From the NCBI GenBank assembly GCA_934090775.1, contig CAKOKF010000016.1, positions 1 through 18,423 on the forward strand: 18,423 nt of DNA, read 5' to 3'. Below the pieces are notes generated by a model. That model saw only the letters and a list, made by a program, of their open reading frames with translations, searched no databases and was not told the DNA's origin. Source of the stretch: an uncultured Bacilli bacterium (lineage in GTDB: Bacteria; Bacillota_I; Bacilli_A; RF39; UBA660). How positions within the stretch are numbered: the first letter of the stretch is position 1; each line of letters opens with the position of its first letter. This document shows, piece after piece, positions 15,603 through 18,423 of this stretch. The position numbers and the translations under genes were made by a program.

Positions 15603-16389
15603 AAATATCAAAGGTGTAACCACCATCAACTGCAATATTTTGAGCGGTAATATTTTTTGCTTCATCGCTAGCTAAGAATAAAACCATAGCAGCTATATCT
15701 TCTACCGTTTGGGGACGTTTTAATGGAATAGCATCAGTGGATTGTTTGAATGTTTCTTCTCTTATACTATCGTCTTTTTTAGTAAAGTCATCCAAGATAC
15801 CTTCCCACATATTAGTACGCACGATTCCTGGTAAAACTGAATTAACATTAATATTATAAGATGCTAATTCACGAGCCATACTACTTGTTATAGCCATAAT
15901 CCCCGCCTTTGTCGTTGCATAAACATTTGAACCACTATTACAAATACGACCTGCAATACTTGACATATTAATGATTTTACCAAAATTTTGCTTTTTTAAG
16001 ATAGGTGTTAAGGCCTTACACATATAAATAGTGCCCTTCAAGTTAATATCAATTAGAGCATCAACTGTTTCAATAGGCATTTCATCAATAGGCATTAATT
16101 TACAAATACCTGCTGAATTAACAACAATATCAATTTTCTCTAATTTATCATTAATAAAATTCACTAATTTTTCTACCATTTTATAGTCAGTAACATCAAC
16201 CTTACAAGCAATTGCGTGGCCATCACTTTTTATTATTTCTTCTTTTACTTTTTTTACTCTTTCCTCTTTATTATCACAAATTACTACAGTCGCACCACAT
16301 TTACTAAATTCTTTAGCACATTCTTCCCCAATACCGCTACCAGCTCCTGTAATAAGTACAACTTTATTTTTAAAATCAAAATTCAACAT
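15601..16389 (-). CDS. Short-chain dehydrogenase/reductase (SDR) family oxidoreductase
   Basis: A 262-residue classical SDR that should oxidise or reduce an alcohol/carbonyl substrate with a nicotinamide cofactor. Rossmann motif TGAGSGIG (14-21), NSAG (91-94), Asn116, and the catalytic Ser144, Tyr157 and Lys161 (YATTK) are all in place. Asp39 at the end of the second strand predicts NAD(H) over NADP(H). The PGIVRT and VDGGYT motifs are typical of the FabG/sugar-alcohol or diacetyl reductase subgroup; the substrate cannot be assigned. AAAGGAG lies 6 nt before the ATG. No clear promoter was found, only AT-rich sequence with TATTAT upstream. Own terminator; no operon partners. Confidence 0.92.
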   Translation of the reverse strand: MLNFDFKNKVVLITGAGSGIGEECAKEFSKCGATVVICDNKEERVKKVKEEIIKSDGHAIACKVDVTDYKMVEKLVNFINDKLEKIDIVVNSAGICKLMPIDEMPIETVDALIDINLKGTIYMCKALTPILKKQNFGKIINMSSIAGRICNSGSNVYATTKAGIMAITSSMARELASYNINVNSVLPGIVRTNMWEGILDDFTKKDDSIREETFKQSTDAIPLKRPQTVEDIAAMVLFLASDEAKNITAQNIAVDGGYTFDI

Positions 16390-16528
16390 AACATTCTCCT
16401 TTTATTCTATACCTATATAATAACACAAAAAATTATTTTTTATTTATAATTTAAAATTACTTTGTTATCTTTTAAACTTTAAACCCAAACATATAAAAAT
16501 CAATTTCACACTTCCTTATACTTACAAT

Positions 16529-16555
16529 CTAAAAAAGTGAATTTAATTTTCACTT
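16529..16555 (-). terminator. Terminator of the ABC-F gene
   Basis: A 7-bp perfect stem AAGTGAA/TTCACTT (16549-16555 with 16535-16541) and a 7-nt loop, followed by TTTT. The ABC-F stop codon (16543-16545) lies in the loop. Confidence 0.8.
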
Positions 16556-18423
16556 AATTCCATTAACTCCAACCATTTATTATTTAATTCTTCTAATTTT
16601 TTCTTACTATCATTTATCCTATTATTTACATTATTTAACTTATCATAATCACTATAAACTTCTTCTAAATACAATGATTCTTCATCTTTTTTAATAGATT
16701 CTTCTAATTTTTTAATCTCACGTTCTATTTTACTTACTTCCTTATTTAAATTATAAGTATTAACTTTCTTTTTATTTTCCATCAAAATTTCGTTGGTCTT
16801 CTTCTCATTATCCTTATAACCATTATCAACATCTATATTTTTTTCTAATTTTACTTTATCTAAATATTCTTTATAAGTACAATTATATAATTTATAACTA
16901 TCCTTAGTTAAAGCAAGTATTGATGTAGCAACTTTGCTAACAAAATATCTATCATGGGAAACAAATAACACCGTTCCGGTATAATCATTTAAAATATTTT
17001 CCAAGTATTCACGCCCTACTATATCTAAATGATTCGTCGGTTCATCTAAAATTAAAACATTAGGTTTTGTATATAAAATTTTACATAGTTGTAGTCTAAC
17101 TCTTTCGCCACCAGATAAAACATTCAACTTCTTTAAAACATCATCACCTTTAAATAAGAAAGAACCCAAACTACATCTAGCTTCATATTCCGATACTTTA
17201 GGAAACTTAGCCATAAATTCTTCTAAAACTGTATGGTTTTCATCAAGCATCGCAAGACTTTGGTCAAAATAGCCAATTTTAACGTTATTGCCAATAGTAA
17301 TACTGCCATGTAACTTCGGGATAAGGCCTACTATAGTCTTTAAAATAGTAGATTTACCAAGTCCATTCGGACCAATAATTCCTAATTTATCTCCTCTTCT
17401 TACATAAAGATTTAAATTATATAACTCTTTATCATAACCAATTCCTAAATTATCTATAATAAATATTTCTCTACTTGGTAGAACAATATTATCAATATTA
17501 GTTTTAAATGTAATGGCTTCTATTTTATTTGGTCTTTCTAAAATATCCATTTTTTCTAATTGATGCAGTCTTGACATAGCAAGCTTTGCTTTAGAAGGCT
17601 TACATCTAAATCTTTCATAAATTCTTGTTAATCTTGCTATTTCTTTTTGTTGAAATTCATAATCTTTTAAAGCTTTTTCATAATTTAACTGTTTTTGGTA
17701 CTCATAATAATCATAATTGCCACTATACTTCGTTAAAGACCCATAACTTATATCATAAATAGTATCTACTATATTATTTATAAACATTCTATCATGAGAT
17801 ACTACTACTATAGCTTTTTTATAATTTTTTAAATAATCCTCTAACCATTCTACCGTATCTATATCTAAGTGATTAGTTGGTTCATCCAAAAGTAATATAT
17901 CTGGTTTATTAAGTAACATCTTTATAAAAGCAATCTTTGTTTTTTGGCCACCCGAAAATTCACTTAAACATTTATCTTTATCTTCTTCTTTAAAGCCAAA
18001 CTTTTTTATTAATACTTCATACTCTTTTTTATAAGTATAACCACCATTATTTTTAAATTTTTCTTCTAAGGATGTATATTCTTCAACTAACTTTACATCA
18101 TCACGACTATTCATTTCATTAACTAGATATTCCAGTCTATCTTCCATTTTAATAATATCTTTGAAAGGTTTTCTTACTTCTTCTAGCATCGTATTATTAT
18201 CGTTTAACTCGATTTGCTTTAAATAACCTATGCTGGGATTACCTTGTTTAATTACTTGAAAAGAAGTATCATCTATACCTTCTTCTAACATTGAATTATC
18301 TACAATACTTCGTAAAAGTGTTGTTTTACCAGCCCCATTTTTCCCAACAATACCAATATGACTTTTTTCATTTATTTCTAAATTAATACTTTCTAATATT
18401 GTCTCACCATTAATACTTACCGC
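16543..18423 (-). CDS. ABC-F family ribosome-associated ATPase (5' end outside window)
   Basis: Twin-ATPase protein without membrane domains that acts on the ribosomal E site, in translation or antibiotic protection. 626 residues are visible. The frame runs unbroken from 18423, so an ATG at 18291 is internal: upstream of it lies the first Walker A, GKNGAGKTT (27-35). Signature SEFSGGQ and Walker B LLLDEPTNHLD come next (about 153-185), then the interdomain linker (about 244-294). The second domain has GPNGLGKST (351-359), LSGGE (436-440) and ILDEPTNHLD (458-467). A C-terminal coiled coil spans about 559-626. Only about 10 N-terminal residues should be missing. The linker and coiled coil resemble the housekeeping YdiF/YfmR types more than resistance factors, but the subtype is not certain. 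Confidence 0.93.
   Translation of the reverse strand, partial: AVSINGETILESINLEINEKSHIGIVGKNGAGKTTLLRSIVDNSMLEEGIDDTSFQVIKQGNPSIGYLKQIELNDNNTMLEEVRKPFKDIIKMEDRLEYLVNEMNSRDDVKLVEEYTSLEEKFKNNGGYTYKKEYEVLIKKFGFKEEDKDKCLSEFSGGQKTKIAFIKMLLNKPDILLLDEPTNHLDIDTVEWLEDYLKNYKKAIVVVSHDRMFINNIVDTIYDISYGSLTKYSGNYDYYEYQKQLNYEKALKDYEFQQKEIARLTRIYERFRCKPSKAKLAMSRLHQLEKMDILERPNKIEAITFKTNIDNIVLPSREIFIIDNLGIGYDKELYNLNLYVRRGDKLGIIGPNGLGKSTILKTIVGLIPKLHGSITIGNNVKIGYFDQSLAMLDENHTVLEEFMAKFPKVSEYEARCSLGSFLFKGDDVLKKLNVLSGGERVRLQLCKILYTKPNVLILDEPTNHLDIVGREYLENILNDYTGTVLFVSHDRYFVSKVATSILALTKDSYKLYNCTYKEYLDKVKLEKNIDVDNGYKDNEKKTNEILMENKKKVNTYNLNKEVSKIEREIKKLEESIKKDEESLYLEEVYSDYDKLNNVNNRINDSKKKLEELNNKWLELMELSEN

Noticed and set aside
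16216..16449. 77-residue Phe/Tyr-rich plus-strand open frame
   Set aside because: Antisense to the SDR N-terminus and its upstream region; composition is that of reversed AT-rich coding DNA.
18289..18291. ATG as the ABC-F start
   Set aside because: The frame is open upstream to the window edge and encodes a canonical Walker A motif, so this Met is internal.
1..18423. CRISPR array, insertion sequence, tRNA or rRNA
   Set aside because: No regularly spaced repeats, transposase, terminal inverted repeats, cloverleaf or rRNA-like segments were seen on either strand.

Overview
The window is a low-GC, compact bacterial chromosome segment. It looks like an uncultured Bacilli/Mollicutes-adjacent member of the Bacillota (an RF39-like gut lineage would fit, but that is inference). 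The reasons are the very AT-rich codon use, the strong AGGAG-type ribosome binding sites, the Gram-positive-type TTGAcw-17-TAtaaT promoters, and the rpsF-ssb-rpsR / rplI-dnaB order. UGA is a stop here (standard bacterial code). The prfB gene for release factor 2, which reads UGA, is present and still carries its UGA autoregulatory frameshift, so this is not the Mycoplasma code.

Nearly everything is on the minus strand, so transcription runs from the right end to the left. From right to left: an ABC-F ribosome-associated ATPase (16543-18423, 5' end outside the window); an SDR oxidoreductase (15601-16389); a small plus-strand membrane protein (15149-15580); a decayed kinase-fold gene (14351-14858); prfB with an intact programmed +1 frameshift (13107-14199); a secreted HExxH protein (11458-13041); a YitT-family membrane protein (10486-11355); a plus-strand membrane-anchored protein that appears to start at a rare AUU codon (9723-10445); a second, paralogous HExxH protein (7902-9584); typA/bipA (5957-7762); a cytoplasmic DUF4932-like HExxH protein (4871-5872); and a YfcC-like multi-pass transporter (3196-4743). 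At the left is the conserved block rpsF-ssb-rpsR (1982-3005), followed by rplI-dnaB (1-1744, dnaB cut by the left edge).

The left block is housekeeping: two cotranscribed units for the S6/S18 ribosomal pair, single-strand binding protein, L9 and the replicative helicase. A structured rpsF leader probably mediates S6:S18 feedback. The middle is more accessory. It has three HExxH zincin-like proteins in about 8 kb, two of them exported paralogues. One of these shares a divergent promoter region with the membrane-anchored protein of 9723-10445. This is the part most likely to be undescribed, but the sequence alone does not give the proteases a substrate.

Regulatory architecture is easy to read. 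Seven minus-strand promoters have near-consensus elements and most give short leaders. Four terminators overlap the stop codon of the gene they end. No tRNA, rRNA, CRISPR array or insertion sequence was seen. No gene-free stretch exceeds 300 bases once gene starts are corrected; the longest is 14859-15148.
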